Assembly (NCBI RefSeq): GCF_026586795.1
Contig: NZ_JAPFGY010000002.1
Coordinates: forward strand, 124,001-188,000
Length of the DNA stretch: 64,000 nucleotides
From: Erythrobacter sp. WG
Lineage (GTDB): Bacteria; Pseudomonadota; Alphaproteobacteria; Sphingomonadales; Sphingomonadaceae
Direction of reading: 5' to 3'
Shown: positions 63,244-64,000 of the stretch, piece by piece
Numbering within the stretch: position 1 is the stretch's first letter
Layout: the number at the start of each line of letters is the position of its first letter
Notes under the pieces: model-generated
Databases searched by the model: none
The model's input: only the letters and a program-made list of their open reading frames with translations
Told to the model about the DNA's origin: nothing
Program-made: the position numbers and the translations under genes

Positions 63244-64000
63244 TTGGGATTTCTGGCTCTTACGGACGTAGCGATCAGAAATGCCAAGCCAAGGTCGAAA
63301 TCTTACAAGATGGGTGATGCCTTTGGATTGTTTGTGCTGATCCAACCTTCAGGCGGGAAGCTCTGGCGTTTCAAGTATCGGTTCGAAGGCCGCGAGAAGA
63401 AGCTCGCGATTGGAACCTTTCCCGTCATTGGGCTGGCCGAAGCGCGAAGACGCCGTGACCAAGCTAGGGAACTCCTTGCAGCGGGTAAGGACCCATCGCG
63501 CGAGAGGCAGCGAGAGAAGCTTCGTGCCCAGGTTCAGGCGGGAAATACTTTCGCAGCGATTGCCGAAGAGTACTGCGAAAAGCGGAAGCGCGACGGCCAC
63601 AAAGCTTGGGCTGCCAGCACGGCTGCCCGCAGCGAGTACCTGATTTCGCTTTTGAAGGTGCCGTTGGGTCGCATGCCCATTACCGATATCGAACCTGCCG
63701 ATGTGCTCGCGGCCGTCCGCAAGATCGAACGAAAGGGCCAACTGGAAAGCGCCCGCCGCACCCTGCAACTGGCTGGCGCGGTGTTCCGCTATGCGGTCGC
63801 CACCGCCCGCCTCGCTTCGGACCCCACGCGCGACCTGCGTGGCGCGCTAACTGCGCCCACGGTCACTCACTACGGTGCGATCATCGATCCCACCCGGGTG
63901 GGCGAGCTGCTGCGCGCCATTGACGGATACGAAGGCCAACCGATCACCAAGCTTGCGATGCAACTGGCCCCGCATGTCTTCGTTCGCCCCGGCGAGCTGC
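63244..64000 (+). CDS. Tyrosine-recombinase integrase, P4/DUF4102 type (partial, runs off the right edge)
   Basis: The open frame reads ALTDVAIRNAKPRSKSYK, then GLFVLIQPSGGKLWRFKYRF, IGTFPVIGLAEARRRRDQAR, AGKDPSRERQREK, and FAAIAEEYCEKR. These are the DUF4102 arm-binding and core-binding domains. It reaches HVFVRPGEL, the start of the catalytic domain, at the window end. No ATG exists before the conserved region; TTG 63244 or CTG 63253 are possible starts (ATG 63310 would cut off conserved residues). Lying just downstream of tRNA-Gly, it marks the left end of a genomic island. Lower GC than the surrounding genes fits transfer. Confidence 0.9.
   Translation, partial: MGFLALTDVAIRNAKPRSKSYKMGDAFGLFVLIQPSGGKLWRFKYRFEGREKKLAIGTFPVIGLAEARRRRDQARELLAAGKDPSRERQREKLRAQVQAGNTFAAIAEEYCEKRKRDGHKAWAASTAARSEYLISLLKVPLGRMPITDIEPADVLAAVRKIERKGQLESARRTLQLAGAVFRYAVATARLASDPTRDLRGALTAPTVTHYGAIIDPTRVGELLRAIDGYEGQPITKLAMQLAPHVFVRPGEL

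Overview
The window reads as the chromosome of a GC-rich alphaproteobacterium of the order Sphingomonadales, most likely Erythrobacteraceae (Erythrobacter/Porphyrobacter group). The clues are an AAP-type BciA vinyl reductase, a methionine synthase split into two genes, a SahR regulator with a fused methyltransferase domain, abundant TTG/GTG starts with ATGA-type overlaps, and the dispersed inverted repeat (arm CGAGCGTAGTCGAGA) that I recognise from sphingomonads. This assignment is inference, because there is no 16S gene in the window.

Layout, left to right. 1-4.0 kb: polyhydroxyalkanoate genes (phasin, phaC) and an alanine-type aminotransferase. 4.1-6.5 kb: a run of small poorly known genes (HTH-membrane protein, stand-alone JAMM/RadC-like domain, orphan winged helix). 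6.6-9.2 kb: crotonase, thioesterase, tRNA-Cys and tRNA-Thr, the latter followed by a decayed integrase. 9.9-15.3 kb: a probable polyprenyl-phosphate-arabinofuranose locus (GtrA, HAD-UbiA fusion, DprE1-like oxidase, DprE2-like reductase, GT87 transferase). 15.3-17.5 kb: a graveyard of broken sugar-metabolism genes around an intact DUF1003 gene. 17.7-21.6 kb: a Gtr-like glycan decoration cassette. 21.6-22.5 kb: bciA, which implies bacteriochlorophyll synthesis now or in the recent past. 22.5-30.4 kb: galactoside use (GH42 beta-galactosidase, GH36 alpha-galactosidase, sodium symporter, galT, galK). 30.4-36.1 kb: SAM-cycle operon sahR-metF-metH1-metH2 with an operator-like palindrome. 36-38.6 kb: serine hydrolase and cation/proton antiporter. 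38.7-43.4 kb: tandem glycine riboswitch and gcvT-gcvH-gcvPA-gcvPB. 43.5-48.4 kb: polysaccharide flippase, lipoprotein, mmsA, M24 peptidase. 48.6-57.1 kb: an uncharacterised catabolic locus (citryl-CoA lyase, CaiB/BaiF CoA-transferase, IclR regulator, TonB receptor, WrbA, VOC protein, hydrolase, MetE-like protein). Two promoters in it share an identical 13-6-13 bp operator architecture. 57.2-62.8 kb: CorA-type transporter, then a minus-strand operon of TetR regulator, formylglycine-generating enzyme, haloalkane-dehalogenase-like protein, DUF1330 protein and sulfatase. 63-64 kb: tRNA-Gly with a P4-type integrase running off the right edge, so a genomic island probably begins there.

The best candidates for new biology are the IclR/CaiB/citryl-CoA-lyase/TonB locus with its paired operators, and the arabinofuranose-lipid locus with its HAD-UbiA fusion and an alanine at the position of the drug-target cysteine of DprE1. 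The 11-bp tandem repeat that supplies the C-terminus of the beta-galactosidase is also notable.
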